NCBI GenBank assembly: GCA_019415335.1
Contig: DXKH01000071.1
Coordinates: 62,001 to 126,000, forward strand
Direction: 5' to 3'
DNA length: 64,000 bases
From: Citrobacter sp.
GTDB lineage: Bacteria > Pseudomonadota > Gammaproteobacteria > Enterobacterales > Enterobacteriaceae
Shown here: piece after piece, positions 1 to 9,086 of the stretch
How the letters are laid out: each line of letters begins with the position of its first letter
How positions within the stretch are numbered: the stretch's first letter is position 1
Translations under genes and position numbers: made by a program
Notes under the pieces: generated by a model
Databases searched by the model: none
Told to the model about the DNA's origin: nothing
What the model saw: the letters and a program-made list of their open reading frames with translations, nothing else

Positions 1-1381
1 CGTGCAGCGCCTGGCGACGTTCGTGCAAGTATTTGTGCTCTTCAGAACCTTCCGGGAAGGTAATGTAAGACAGTTTTTCAACCTGCTCGTCAGTGACAGG
101 AACATTGAAACGGTCGCGGATATAACGCACGCCGTCCATGTTCATTTTCTTCACCTGGTGCGCGATGTTTTTACCTTCGGCGGTGTCACCCATGCCATAA
201 CCTTTGATGGTATGGGCCAGGATTACGGTAGCTTTGCCTTTGGTTTCCTGCGCTTTTTTCAGTGCTGCGTAAACTTTCTTCGGATCGTGACCACCACGGT
301 TCAGCGCCCAGATCTGCTCATCAGTCCAGTCTGCAACCAGTGCTGCGGTTTCCGGGTATTTACCAAAGAAGTGCTCACGAACATACGCACCATCTTTGGA
401 TTTGAAGGTCTGGTAGTCGCCGTCAACGGTTTCGTTCATCAGTTGGATCAGTTTACCGCTGGTATCTTTACGCAGCAGCTCATCCCAACGACCACCCCAC
501 ATCACTTTGATCACGTTCCAGCCAGCACCTTCAAAGATACCTTCCAGTTCGTTAACGATTTTGCCGTTACCGGTGACCGGGCCGTCCAGACGCTGCAGGT
601 TACAGTTGATGACGAAGACCAGGTTGTCCAGTTTTTCACGGGTCGCGATAGTGATCGCCCCTTTGGATTCTGGTTCGTCCATTTCACCGTCGCCGAGGAA
701 AGCGTAAACGGTCTGTTTAGAGGTGTCTTTCAGGCCACGGTGTTCCAGATATTTCAGGAACTTAGCCTGATAGATTGCACCGATTGGACCCAGCCCCATA
801 GAAACGGTCGGGAACTGCCAGAATTCTGGCATCAGTTTCGGGTGCGGGTAGGAAGACAGGCCATTGCCATGAACTTCCTGACGGAAGTTGTCCATCTGCT
901 CTTCAGTCAGACGGCCTTCCAGGAATGCGCGGGCATAAATGCCCGGGGAGATGTGGCCCTGGAAGTACACCAGGTCGCCGCCATCCTGCTCATTGCGGGC
1001 GCGGAAGAAGTGGTTGAAGCAAACATCGTAGACCGTCGCAGAAGACTGGAAGGATGCCATGTGGCCGCCCAGCTCGAGGTCTTTTTTAGACGCACGCAGC
1101 ACGGTCATGATGGCGTTCCAACGGATAGCAGAACGAATACGACGCTCCAGCTCCAGATTGCCCGGGTATTCCGGCTCATCTTCAACGGCAATAGTGTTGA
1201 TGTAATTGCTTGCCCCAGTACCTGCCGCTACTTTCACGCCGCCTTTGCGGGCTTCAGAAAGAAGCTGGTCGATCAGATACTGAGCGCGCTCAACACCTTC
1301 TTCACGGATGACCGATTCGATCGCCTGTAGCCAGTCGCGAGTTTCGATCGGATCCACGTCATTTGGGAAACGTTCTGACAT
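1..1381 (-). CDS. aceE: Pyruvate dehydrogenase E1 component (N-terminal 460 residues, runs off the window)
   Basis: This is the thiamine-diphosphate-dependent E1 subunit of the pyruvate dehydrogenase complex, which decarboxylates pyruvate and passes the acetyl group to the E2 lipoyl domain in the cytoplasm. The ATG (complement of 1379-1381) opens a frame starting MSERFPNDVDPIETRDW, as in E. coli AceE, preceded by a TAAGGAATA-type ribosome binding site. The diphosphate-binding motif GDGEMDE followed about 25 residues later by the conserved Asn of INCNLQ is visible. The remaining C-terminal half (E. coli AceE is about 887 residues) lies beyond base 1. It is downstream of pdhR, as in the pdhR-aceEF-lpd operon. 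A long open frame on the other strand is a codon-bias shadow. Confidence 0.97.
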   Translation of the reverse strand, partial: MSERFPNDVDPIETRDWLQAIESVIREEGVERAQYLIDQLLSEARKGGVKVAAGTGASNYINTIAVEDEPEYPGNLELERRIRSAIRWNAIMTVLRASKKDLELGGHMASFQSSATVYDVCFNHFFRARNEQDGGDLVYFQGHISPGIYARAFLEGRLTEEQMDNFRQEVHGNGLSSYPHPKLMPEFWQFPTVSMGLGPIGAIYQAKFLKYLEHRGLKDTSKQTVYAFLGDGEMDEPESKGAITIATREKLDNLVFVINCNLQRLDGPVTGNGKIVNELEGIFEGAGWNVIKVMWGGRWDELLRKDTSGKLIQLMNETVDGDYQTFKSKDGAYVREHFFGKYPETAALVADWTDEQIWALNRGGHDPKKVYAALKKAQETKGKATVILAHTIKGYGMGDTAEGKNIAHQVKKMNMDGVRYIRDRFNVPVTDEQVEKLSYITFPEGSEEHKYLHERRQALH

Positions 1382-1420
1382 GGGGGTATTCCTTATCTAT
1401 CTAATACGTTGAGTTATCTG

Positions 1421-1468
1421 GAACCTGTCCCATTACGTTCTCGTCAGAGAGCGTAATAAGACAGGTTC
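1421..1468 (-). other. Long hairpin in the pdhR-aceE intergenic leader
   Basis: Between pdhR and aceE a long interrupted hairpin can be formed: GAACCTGTC (1421-1429) pairs with GACAGGTTC (1460-1468), ATTACG (1432-1437) with CGTAAT (1452-1457), and CTC with GAG around a GTCA loop. Nothing U-rich follows it, so it does not look like an intrinsic terminator. It may be an mRNA-processing or stabilising element between a lowly needed regulator cistron and the highly expressed aceE, or part of the internal aceE promoter region. Pairing is seen directly; function is inferred. Confidence 0.6.
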
Positions 1469-1544
1469 TGCGTTTAGTTGCCGCGCACTTTATATGGCGC
1501 TTGATTTACAACATCTTCTGGTTAACGTTCTGCCAGAAAAATCA

Positions 1545-2309
1545 CTAATTCTTTCGTTGCTCCAGGCGACGTAAGGCGCGTTCACGACGGCTCTCCTCAC
1601 GGCTTCTGTCCAGCAGAATCTCTTCGATAAACGCCAGATGGCGATGTGATGCTTCACGCGCCTCTTCTGGCTTACCGGCAATAATCGCTTCGAAAATACG
1701 GGTGCGGTGACCACTCACCAGCGGAAGCATCTCGCGACGCGAATAGAGCAACTCGAAGTTCTGACGTACGTTCTGGGCCAGCATGGGTTCCATACACCTT
1801 AGCAGATGGAGTAAAACCACATTGTGTGCCGCTTCGGTGACAGCAATTTGATACTGGAGGACGGCATCGGACTCGGCATCGCGGTCGCCCGACTCTTGCG
1901 CGAGTTCGATGGCATGGTGCAGTTCACGAATGCGCGTTTTGTCTTCATCCGTGCTGCGCAACGCTGCGTAGTATGCAGCAATGCCTTCCAGCGCATGGCG
2001 CGTCTCAAGCAGGTCAAACTGGGATTCAGGATGGTCGGAGAGCAGTTCTACCAGTGGATCGCTAAAGCTCTGCCACAGGCTGCTCTGAACAAAAGTGCCA
2101 CCGCCCTGGCGACGAAGCAGCAATCCCTTCGCTTCGAGACGTTGAATCGCCTCACGCAGGGAGGGACGGGAGACGTCGAACTGTTTCGCCAGTTCACGTT
2201 CCGGTGGGAGTTTTTCGCCCGGGCGCAGTGTGCCCTCAAGAATCAAAAACTCCAGCTGTTGCTCAATCACATCGGATAATTTTGGTTGGCGGATTTTGCT
2301 GTAGGCCAT
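1545..2309 (-). CDS. pdhR: Pyruvate-responsive GntR-family repressor PdhR
   Basis: PdhR represses the pyruvate dehydrogenase operon and respiratory genes, and is released by pyruvate. The 254-residue product has an N-terminal winged helix-turn-helix (about residues 9-75, with the recognition region [16 protein letters not shown]) and a C-terminal all-helical FCD ligand domain with the expected Asp/His-rich helices. Length equals E. coli PdhR. It is the first gene of the operon, 163 bp ahead of aceE, and has its own operator 33 bp before the start codon, so it should autoregulate. Confidence 0.97.
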   Translation of the reverse strand: MAYSKIRQPKLSDVIEQQLEFLILEGTLRPGEKLPPERELAKQFDVSRPSLREAIQRLEAKGLLLRRQGGGTFVQSSLWQSFSDPLVELLSDHPESQFDLLETRHALEGIAAYYAALRSTDEDKTRIRELHHAIELAQESGDRDAESDAVLQYQIAVTEAAHNVVLLHLLRCMEPMLAQNVRQNFELLYSRREMLPLVSGHRTRIFEAIIAGKPEEAREASHRHLAFIEEILLDRSREESRRERALRRLEQRKN

Positions 2310-2341
2310 GATGTCCTGTCTTAAGCCATTTGCCCGAAGTC

Positions 2342-2385
2342 AATTGGTCTTACCAATTTCATATCTGTGACGCTAAAGTAACAAA
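2342..2385 (-). promoter_or_regulatory. pdhR promoter with perfect PdhR operator
   Basis: AATTGGTCTTACCAATT (2342-2358) is an exact match to the palindromic PdhR box AATTGGTnnnACCAATT. Just upstream for leftward transcription lie TATGAA (complement of 2358-2363) as a -10 candidate and TTGTTA/TTTGTT (2379-2385) as a -35 candidate, so bound PdhR would cover the start site. The operator is certain by sequence; the -10/-35 assignment is less so. Confidence 0.8.
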
Positions 2386-2764
2386 GTATTCACCTTATGT
2401 CCATACAGGTTTTGATTGAAATCAGTAAACCAGGCACATTTTAACAACATCACAGAAATAACGTTTCAAACATGTAACTATGCACAAATGTTAAATTTAC
2501 CACCCATGAGGTAGTTTTAACCTTATTGAAACGAAGAAAAATCCTGGTTGAACCGATTCAAATGCGTTTTTATGCATGTTTTCTATATAGGCAAGCATTT
2601 TACATCTAACGGAAGTGTTATCAGGGAGTAAGAGGCGGAACATACAACTGCTCTCTTTTTATTCAACTCGTCATCATCCATTCACAAAGCAGGTGCATTC
2701 CCTGCCGCATACCATTATTCTGATCCGGACAAAAGAGTTTCGGCGACATTTTAAAAACCATTGC

Positions 2765-2805
2765 TGTAAACATAATAATACAACAGACGGAATTGCAAAC
2801 TTACA
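2765..2805 (+). promoter_or_regulatory. Candidate TyrR boxes upstream of aroP, within the 589-bp pdhR-aroP gap
   Basis: TGTAAACATAATAATACA (2765-2782) resembles the TyrR box TGTAAA-N6-TTTACA with a good left half and a 4/6 right half. A second, weaker box (2788-2805, ending CTTACA) has its centre 23 bp away, the spacing seen between paired strong and weak TyrR boxes. E. coli aroP is repressed by TyrR. The rest of 2386-2898 is AT-rich and shows no convincing gene; an 88-codon frame there looks accidental. Confidence 0.45.
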
Positions 2806-2898
2806 CGCATTACTGCGTAGGACAAATAATAATTACTCAAATTGCCCGGTCGCCGTTACGCGGCCGAGTGCTGAAGGGTAAACCACACACGAGGTTTC

Positions 2899-4272
2899 AT
2901 GATGGACAGTCAGCAGCACGGCGAGCAGCTAAAGCGCGGCCTTAAGAACCGCCATATCCAGCTTATCGCGCTGGGCGGCGCGATAGGAACAGGCCTGTTC
3001 CTGGGAAGCGCCTCCGTAATTCAGTCCGCGGGCCCCGGTATTATTCTGGGTTATGCGATAGCCGGTTTTATTGCCTTCCTTATTATGCGTCAGTTGGGTG
3101 AAATGGTGGTTGAGGAACCGGTCGCCGGTTCATTCAGTCATTTTGCCTACAAGTACTGGGGAAGTTTTGCGGGATTTGCGTCGGGCTGGAACTATTGGGT
3201 GCTGTATGTGCTGGTTGCAATGGCGGAACTGACCGCCGTCGGCAAGTACATTCAGTTCTGGTGGCCGGAGATCCCCACCTGGGTTTCGGCAGCCATTTTC
3301 TTTATTGCGATCAACGCCATCAACCTGACCAACGTAAAAGTGTTCGGTGAGATGGAGTTCTGGTTTGCCATCATCAAAGTCATCGCCGTGGTCGCGATGA
3401 TCATCTTTGGTGGCTGGCTGTTGTTCAGCGGCAACGGCGGCCCGCAGGCGACCGTTCGCAACCTGTGGGAACAGGGCGGCTTCCTGCCTCACGGTATGAC
3501 CGGGCTGGTAATGATGATGGCGATCATCATGTTCTCTTTCGGCGGGCTTGAGCTGGTCGGTATCACCGCTGCCGAAGCCGATAACCCGGAGCAGAGCATT
3601 CCCAAAGCCACCAACCAGGTTATCTATCGTATTCTGATTTTCTATGTGGGTTCACTGGCCGTTCTGCTTTCCCTGCTGCCGTGGACGCGTGTCACTGCTG
3701 ACACCAGCCCGTTTGTCCTGATCTTCCACGAACTGGGCGATACCTTCGTGGCAAACGCGCTGAATGTCGTGGTTCTGACGGCTGCGCTGTCGGTGTACAA
3801 CAGCTGCGTTTACTGTAACAGCCGCATGCTGTTTGGTCTGGCGCAACAGGGTAACGCCCCGAAAATCCTGCTCACTATCGACAAACGCGGCGTGCCGGTG
3901 AATACCATCATCGTTTCGGCGCTGGTGACGGCGCTGTGCGTATTGATCAACTACATGGCACCTGAATCCGCCTTCGGTCTGTTGATGGCGCTGGTAGTCT
4001 CCGCACTGGTGATCAACTGGGCGATGATCAGTCTTGCGCACATTAAATTCCGTCGCGCCAAGCAGCAACAGGGAGTGAAAACCCGCTTCCCGGCGCTGTT
4101 CTACCCGTTGGGTAACTGGGTCTGTCTTGCCTTCATGGCGGCGGTGCTGGTAATAATGCTGATGACGCCGGGTATGGCGATTTCGGTTTACTTGATCCCT
4201 GTATGGCTGGTTGTCCTTGGCATCGGTTATCTGTGCAAACAGAAATCCGCAAAGACGGCGAAAGCACATTAA
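2899..4272 (+). CDS. aroP: Aromatic amino acid permease AroP (Phe/Tyr/Trp:H+ symporter)
   Basis: AroP imports phenylalanine, tyrosine and tryptophan across the inner membrane by proton symport. The 457-residue protein belongs to the amino acid-polyamine-organocation superfamily: residues near 17-45 hold the typical first helix with ALGGAIGTGLFLGSA, and about 12 hydrophobic segments follow. Length and sequence match E. coli AroP closely. Two consecutive ATG codons (2899, 2902) follow GAGG at 2891; the second has the better spacing, so one residue is uncertain. It stands alone, with candidate TyrR boxes upstream and a hairpin downstream. Confidence 0.97.
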   Translation: MMDSQQHGEQLKRGLKNRHIQLIALGGAIGTGLFLGSASVIQSAGPGIILGYAIAGFIAFLIMRQLGEMVVEEPVAGSFSHFAYKYWGSFAGFASGWNYWVLYVLVAMAELTAVGKYIQFWWPEIPTWVSAAIFFIAINAINLTNVKVFGEMEFWFAIIKVIAVVAMIIFGGWLLFSGNGGPQATVRNLWEQGGFLPHGMTGLVMMMAIIMFSFGGLELVGITAAEADNPEQSIPKATNQVIYRILIFYVGSLAVLLSLLPWTRVTADTSPFVLIFHELGDTFVANALNVVVLTAALSVYNSCVYCNSRMLFGLAQQGNAPKILLTIDKRGVPVNTIIVSALVTALCVLINYMAPESAFGLLMALVVSALVINWAMISLAHIKFRRAKQQQGVKTRFPALFYPLGNWVCLAFMAAVLVIMLMTPGMAISVYLIPVWLVVLGIGYLCKQKSAKTAKAH

Positions 4273-4280
4273 TTCCTTGA

Positions 4281-4305
4281 ACCCTCACCCGTCCTGGGTG
4301 AGGGT
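4281..4305 (+). terminator. Hairpin terminator after aroP
   Basis: A perfect 10-bp stem, ACCCTCACCC / GGGTGAGGGT with a 5-base loop, begins 8 bases after the aroP stop codon. Only TTGTTA follows rather than a T-run, so termination may be partial. Confidence 0.6.
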
Positions 4306-4430
4306 TGTTACCTGCCTCACACTTTTCCCCCTACAGCCATTTCGTCCCTGTCAGCGGCGCTATTCTGCAACGCAATTCATGGCTTACAGACGAATAATTC
4401 TTTCCATCACCTTGATGGGGAGACATCTCA

Positions 4431-4484
4431 ATGGATACAGATAAGCTGTCGGTAAGAGAAAAGATAGGTTATGGCATGGGCCCA
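4431..4484 (+). pseudogene. 5' remnant of a GPH-family sugar transporter gene
   Basis: An ATG at 4431 with GGGGAGA upstream encodes MDTDKLSVREKIGYGMG and then loses resemblance, stopping after 28 codons. LSVREKIGYGMG is the characteristic N-terminus of glycoside-pentoside-hexuronide:cation symporters of the MelB/YicJ type, which normally run to about 460 residues. The ribosome binding site and start are intact, but all membrane helices are missing. The stump is joined to what looks like the 3' end of a glycosidase gene. Similarity is judged from the motif only. Confidence 0.6.
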
Positions 4485-4503
4485 ACGACGCTGAAATTGC
4501 AGG

Positions 4504-4599
4504 CTCTACGATCCTAATCGCCATACCCATCTGAAGCTGATTCGCTGGGATGACCACGGAATGCCAGACTTCGGCATTCCGCCCGCAGATACGCGTTGA
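4504..4599 (+). pseudogene. 3' remnant of a glycosidase-like gene (GH43-type tail)
   Basis: From 4504 an open frame reads LYDPNRHTHLKLIRWDDHGM and continues PDFGIPPADTR to a TGA at 4597-4599. The stretch LKLIRWDxxGMPDFG resembles the C-terminal tail of family 43 glycoside hydrolases (arabinosidase/xylosidase type). It has no start codon; the same frame is closed by TGA at 4492-4494, so it is a fragment. Together with the transporter stump it suggests that an internal deletion fused the two ends of a transporter-hydrolase operon. Family assignment is an inference from a short tail. Confidence 0.5.
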
Positions 4600-4605
4600 A
4601 ATATT

Positions 4606-4631
4606 GCCCGGTAACACACTACTTACCGGGC
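4606..4631. terminator. Hairpin between the operon scar and ampE
   Basis: GCCCGGTAA (4606-4614) pairs perfectly with TTACCGGGC (4623-4631) around an 8-base loop. It lies just after the glycosidase-like remnant and just after the convergent ampE stop, so it could serve either strand. No T-run follows on either side. Confidence 0.45.
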
Positions 4632-4645
4632 GTCCTGCCAGGACG

Positions 4646-5500
4646 TTAAATCAACGTGCCATAAATGGTGAGCACGGCAATCACCACCACTAAGGCAAAC
4701 GACGTTTTCTTTGCCATAGAAACGGCCGCTTTCGGCGTTTCAACCTTATCGGTATGCGGCTCACGCGCCAGCGAGAACTGCGCCAGGCGTGTTAACACCT
4801 GATATTGCGAAGTTCGCAAATCCGCCAGCGAGGCAAACCATGCGGGCAGCGCCTTTTCTCCATGACCGATCAGGGCATACACCACGCCCGCCAGACGTAC
4901 CGGGATCCAGTCCAGAACATGAAGAATGGCATCGATGCCGGACTGTAAACGTTCATGCGGTGTCTGATAGCGCGCCAGCCAGGACTGCCACGAACGCAGG
5001 AAGGCGTAGCCCACCAGCAGTACCGGCCCCCATGGACCGCCGACGATCAGCCAGAACAGCGGCGCGATATAAAAACGGAAGTTAATCCACAGCAGCGCGT
5101 TTTGCAGTTCACGCAAAAACTCACGCTCATTGCAATCCGGTGGGATGCCATGAATCATCGTCAGTTCGCTGGCCATCGCCGTTCGGGCATGCGCATCATC
5201 GCGCGCCGCCGCGTTAAGGTAAGCGTGATAGTGCATCCGCACTTTGCCCGCGCCAATGCACAGCAGGCCAATCAGGATCCACGCCACGATCGTCGGTACA
5301 TTAAACAACAGACCTTCCAGTGCGCGCAGCAACAGGAACGTGACCACCATCGCGATGATCATCATCCCGAGTGTCCGCGCCATCGAGAAGCGTTTGACCC
5401 GACGAAAAAAAGCTTCTAACCGGTGATCGAGCTGCCAGTGTTCGCCCAGCTTAAACAGGCGCTCGACGAGCAGCACCAGTAATGTCGTAAACAGCGTCAT
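4646..5500 (-). CDS. ampE: Inner-membrane protein AmpE of the ampDE operon
   Basis: AmpE is an inner-membrane protein encoded with AmpD; its biochemical role is unsettled, and a sensory role in beta-lactamase induction has been proposed. The 284-residue product begins [19 protein letters not shown] and has hydrophobic segments near residues 45-85, 150-175 and at the very C-terminus ([19 protein letters not shown]), fitting a four-helix topology. Length equals E. coli AmpE. Its start overlaps the ampD stop by 4 bp, indicating translational coupling. Confidence 0.95.
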   Translation of the reverse strand: MTLFTTLLVLLVERLFKLGEHWQLDHRLEAFFRRVKRFSMARTLGMMIIAMVVTFLLLRALEGLLFNVPTIVAWILIGLLCIGAGKVRMHYHAYLNAAARDDAHARTAMASELTMIHGIPPDCNEREFLRELQNALLWINFRFYIAPLFWLIVGGPWGPVLLVGYAFLRSWQSWLARYQTPHERLQSGIDAILHVLDWIPVRLAGVVYALIGHGEKALPAWFASLADLRTSQYQVLTRLAQFSLAREPHTDKVETPKAAVSMAKKTSFALVVVIAVLTIYGTLI

Positions 5501-6060
5501 GTCATCTCCTTATCTGACGAGGCGGTGATCAGGGCGCGAAACCTTGCCCAGTCAAAAGCCGGACCGGGATCGGTCTTACGCTCAGGCGCAATATCGCAGT
5601 GCCCGGTTATGTTTTCGGCAACGGCCGGGTAAATCTTTATCAATGCACGCGTGACGGCGGCCAGTTGTTGGTACTGAGCATCGGTGTAGGCCAGCGTATC
5701 GGTCCCTTCCAGCTCAATGCCAATCGAAAAATCATTGCAGCGTTCACGCCCATGATAGTTCGACACACCGGCATGCCACGCACGCTTATCGAAAGGAACA
5801 TACTGAACGATTTCACCATCGCGACGAATCAGACAATGGGCGGAAACGCGAAGATGCACAATGTCGGCAAAAAAAGGATGGGCGTTGGGATCAATAGTTC
5901 CGGTGAATAGTGCGTCAATCCACGGGCCGCCAAATTCGCCGGGCGGCAGGCTGATATTGTGCACCACCAGCAAAGAAGGGACTTCATCATCCGGGCGGCA
6001 ATCGTAATGCGGAGAAGGAACGCGTCGCGCTTCTGCCAGCCAGCCCTTGTCTAACAACAT
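5497..6060 (-). CDS. ampD: 1,6-anhydro-N-acetylmuramyl-L-alanine amidase AmpD
   Basis: AmpD is the cytoplasmic zinc amidase that splits the peptide from anhydromuropeptides during wall recycling; its loss derepresses inducible AmpC beta-lactamase through AmpR. The 187-residue protein shows the zinc ligand His34 (LLVVHNIS), and the C-terminal [15 protein letters not shown] supplies the second His and the Asp ligand. The 187-residue length and the SSDKEMT-type tail fit Citrobacter AmpD better than the 183-residue E. coli protein, from memory. It is divergent from nadC across 87 bp and is intact, so basal wall recycling should be normal. Confidence 0.97.
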   Translation of the reverse strand: MLLDKGWLAEARRVPSPHYDCRPDDEVPSLLVVHNISLPPGEFGGPWIDALFTGTIDPNAHPFFADIVHLRVSAHCLIRRDGEIVQYVPFDKRAWHAGVSNYHGRERCNDFSIGIELEGTDTLAYTDAQYQQLAAVTRALIKIYPAVAENITGHCDIAPERKTDPGPAFDWARFRALITASSDKEMT

Positions 6061-6090
6061 GCCGAATCTCCTTTTGAGTGGTGCTTATAG

Positions 6091-7047
<957 letters not shown>

Positions 7048-7056
7048 TCATTATAC

Positions 7057-7084
7057 GGCCCGATCACGCGCTGTTTATCGGGCC
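7057..7084 (+). terminator. Terminator after nadC
   Basis: GGCCCGAT (7057-7064) pairs with ATCGGGCC (7077-7084) around a 12-base loop, 9 bases after the nadC stop. A moderately T-rich stretch follows. It separates nadC from the pilin operon. Confidence 0.6.
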
Positions 7085-7253
7085 TGCTTATTCCTTTCAA
7101 TCGCTAAAATCCTCGTCGTGCCTCGCAATCTCATTGCCTGCAACTGCAATCCGATAACATTCTTCTGAACCCGCCTTCCCGATTCATTTTTTACCACTCG
7201 CCCACCGCATCCACGTTTGCCAAAGTGACGTCCATTCACTCAAGGAGCGAACA

Positions 7254-7691
7254 ATGGATAAACAACGCGGATTTACCCTTATTGAACTGATGGTGGTGAT
7301 CGGCATTATCGCGATCCTCAGCGCCATCGGCATTCCGGCCTACCAGAACTATCTACGCAAAGCGGCGCTGACCGATATGCTACAAACCTTTGTTCCCTAC
7401 CGCACCGCCGTTGAACTCTGCGCCCTGGAGCATGGCGGCACGGACACCTGCGACGCAGGCGTCAACGGCATCCCATCGGCAACGACGACACGCTATGTCT
7501 CGGAAATGAGCATTGAGAATGGAGTGGTTTCTCTTACCGGGCAGGAAAGTCTGAACGGACTTAGCGTCATCATGACGCCAGGATGGGACAAAGCAGAGGG
7601 CATTACGGGCTGGACGCGCAACTGCAACATCCCGAATGACAGCACGTTAAAACAGGCCTGCGAAGACGTCTTTCGCTTTGACAGTCACTAA
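7254..7691 (+). CDS. ppdD: Type IV major prepilin PpdD
   Basis: PpdD is the major pilin of the enterobacterial type IV pilus. The 145-residue product has the class III leader MDKQRG ending at the Gly/Phe prepilin peptidase site, then FTLIELMVVIGIIAILSAIG with Glu at mature position 5, forming the N-terminal pilin helix. Cysteines later in the protein (about residues 52, 61, 121 and 133) could form the C-terminal disulfides. It is followed 9 bp later by the assembly ATPase hofB and then hofC. No prepilin peptidase gene is in the window. In E. coli K-12 this operon is nearly silent in laboratory culture. Confidence 0.95.
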   Translation: MDKQRGFTLIELMVVIGIIAILSAIGIPAYQNYLRKAALTDMLQTFVPYRTAVELCALEHGGTDTCDAGVNGIPSATTTRYVSEMSIENGVVSLTGQESLNGLSVIMTPGWDKAEGITGWTRNCNIPNDSTLKQACEDVFRFDSH

Positions 7692-7700
7692 GGACGCGCA

Positions 7701-9086
7701 ATGAATACGACGCAACTCAGCGCGCTGTGCCAGCGCTACCAGGGAATATTACTTGATGCCAGTAACGATGCGATACACATTGCTGTCGAAGATGCCCCCT
7801 CTCATGAACTGCTGGACGCCCTGCATTTCGCCACGACCCGCCGCATTGAGATTGCCTGCTGGACGCGCCAGCAAATGGAGCAACACCAACATCAGTCCTC
7901 ACCCATGCTTCCGTCCGTGGTTCCTGAAAGCAGCATCAGCACCACGATTTTGCTGGATAAAACATTACAGAGCGCGTTGGCGAAACGGGCCTCAGATATC
8001 CACATAGAACCCGCAGAGCATCACGTTCGCCTTCGCTTACGGGTGGACGGCGTGCTGCATAGCTTACCCGATATCGCCAAAGAGACCGGCATCGCCCTGA
8101 CGGCACGCCTGAAAGTGTTAAGTCATCTGGATATTGCGGAACACCGCCTGCCGCAGGACGGGCAATTTACCGTTGAACTAAACGGTGCTGCCGTCTCATT
8201 TCGTATCGCCACCCTTCCCTGCCGTTATGGCGAAAAAGTGGTGCTGCGGTTGCTGCATCAGGTGAATCAGGCGCTGGATGTCTCCACGCTGGGGATGCAC
8301 GACACGCAGCTTTCTGCCTTCATCCACGCCCTGCAACAGCCACAAGGGCTGATCCTCGTCACTGGCCCCACAGGCAGCGGTAAAACGGTCACCCTCTATA
8401 GCGCGTTGCAAACACGAAACGCACCGGAGGTGAACCTGTGCAGCGTTGAAGATCCGGTAGAAATTCCCCTCAACGGTATCAATCAAACGCAGATCCATCC
8501 GCGTGCCGGACTGACCTTTCAGGGCGTATTGCGGGCACTGCTACGTCAGGATCCGGATGTCATTATGGTGGGCGAAATCCGCGACGGCGAAACCGCAGAG
8601 ATTGCCATTAAGGCCGCACAAACCGGGCATCTGGTGCTCTCCACACTGCATACTAACTCAACCTGCGAAGCGCTGGTGCGTTTACAACAGATGGGCGTGG
8701 CGCGCTGGATGCTCTCTTCCGCGTTAACCCTGGTTGTGGCGCAACGGTTAGTCAGAAAGCTGTGTCCACACTGCCGACGGCTTGTCGACGACCCGATTCG
8801 TTTACCGCCCACATGCTACCCAACCCCGCTGCCCCGCTGGCAGGCGGTTGGCTGCGAGCACTGCTATCACGGATTCTATGGTCGCACGGCACTGTTTGAG
8901 CTGCTCGCGATCACTGCTGAACTTCGCCATCAGATCGCCACCGACGCCTCAGCCACAACGCTGGAAACCTATGCAAAACAGGCAGGAATGAGCACACTCT
9001 TTGAAAGCGGATGTCGCGCCGTCGATCAAGGACTGACGACCTTTGAAGAACTGGTGCGCATTCTGGGTATGCCGGATGATCACTAA
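7701..9086 (+). CDS. hofB: Type IV pilus assembly ATPase HofB (GspE/PilB family)
   Basis: HofB is the cytoplasmic hexameric ATPase predicted to drive pilin polymerisation. The 461-residue protein has the family order: an N-terminal region, RASDIHIEP near residue 100, Walker A GPTGSGKT at 222-229, an Asp box (EDPVE), a Walker B region RQDPDVIMVGEIRD, and a His box (TGHLVLSTLHTN). A four-cysteine zinc site is present near the end (LCPHC and GCEHC). It lies between ppdD and hofC, and its last 11 bp overlap the hofC start. Confidence 0.95.
   Translation: MNTTQLSALCQRYQGILLDASNDAIHIAVEDAPSHELLDALHFATTRRIEIACWTRQQMEQHQHQSSPMLPSVVPESSISTTILLDKTLQSALAKRASDIHIEPAEHHVRLRLRVDGVLHSLPDIAKETGIALTARLKVLSHLDIAEHRLPQDGQFTVELNGAAVSFRIATLPCRYGEKVVLRLLHQVNQALDVSTLGMHDTQLSAFIHALQQPQGLILVTGPTGSGKTVTLYSALQTRNAPEVNLCSVEDPVEIPLNGINQTQIHPRAGLTFQGVLRALLRQDPDVIMVGEIRDGETAEIAIKAAQTGHLVLSTLHTNSTCEALVRLQQMGVARWMLSSALTLVVAQRLVRKLCPHCRRLVDDPIRLPPTCYPTPLPRWQAVGCEHCYHGFYGRTALFELLAITAELRHQIATDASATTLETYAKQAGMSTLFESGCRAVDQGLTTFEELVRILGMPDDH

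Noticed and set aside
2..1330. 442-codon open frame on the plus strand
   Set aside because: It is exactly antisense to aceE, has no ribosome binding site or familiar sequence, and arises from the codon bias of aceE.
2615..2881. 88-codon frame in the pdhR-aroP gap
   Set aside because: Low-complexity basic sequence, no ribosome binding site, overlaps the aroP control region and candidate TyrR boxes.
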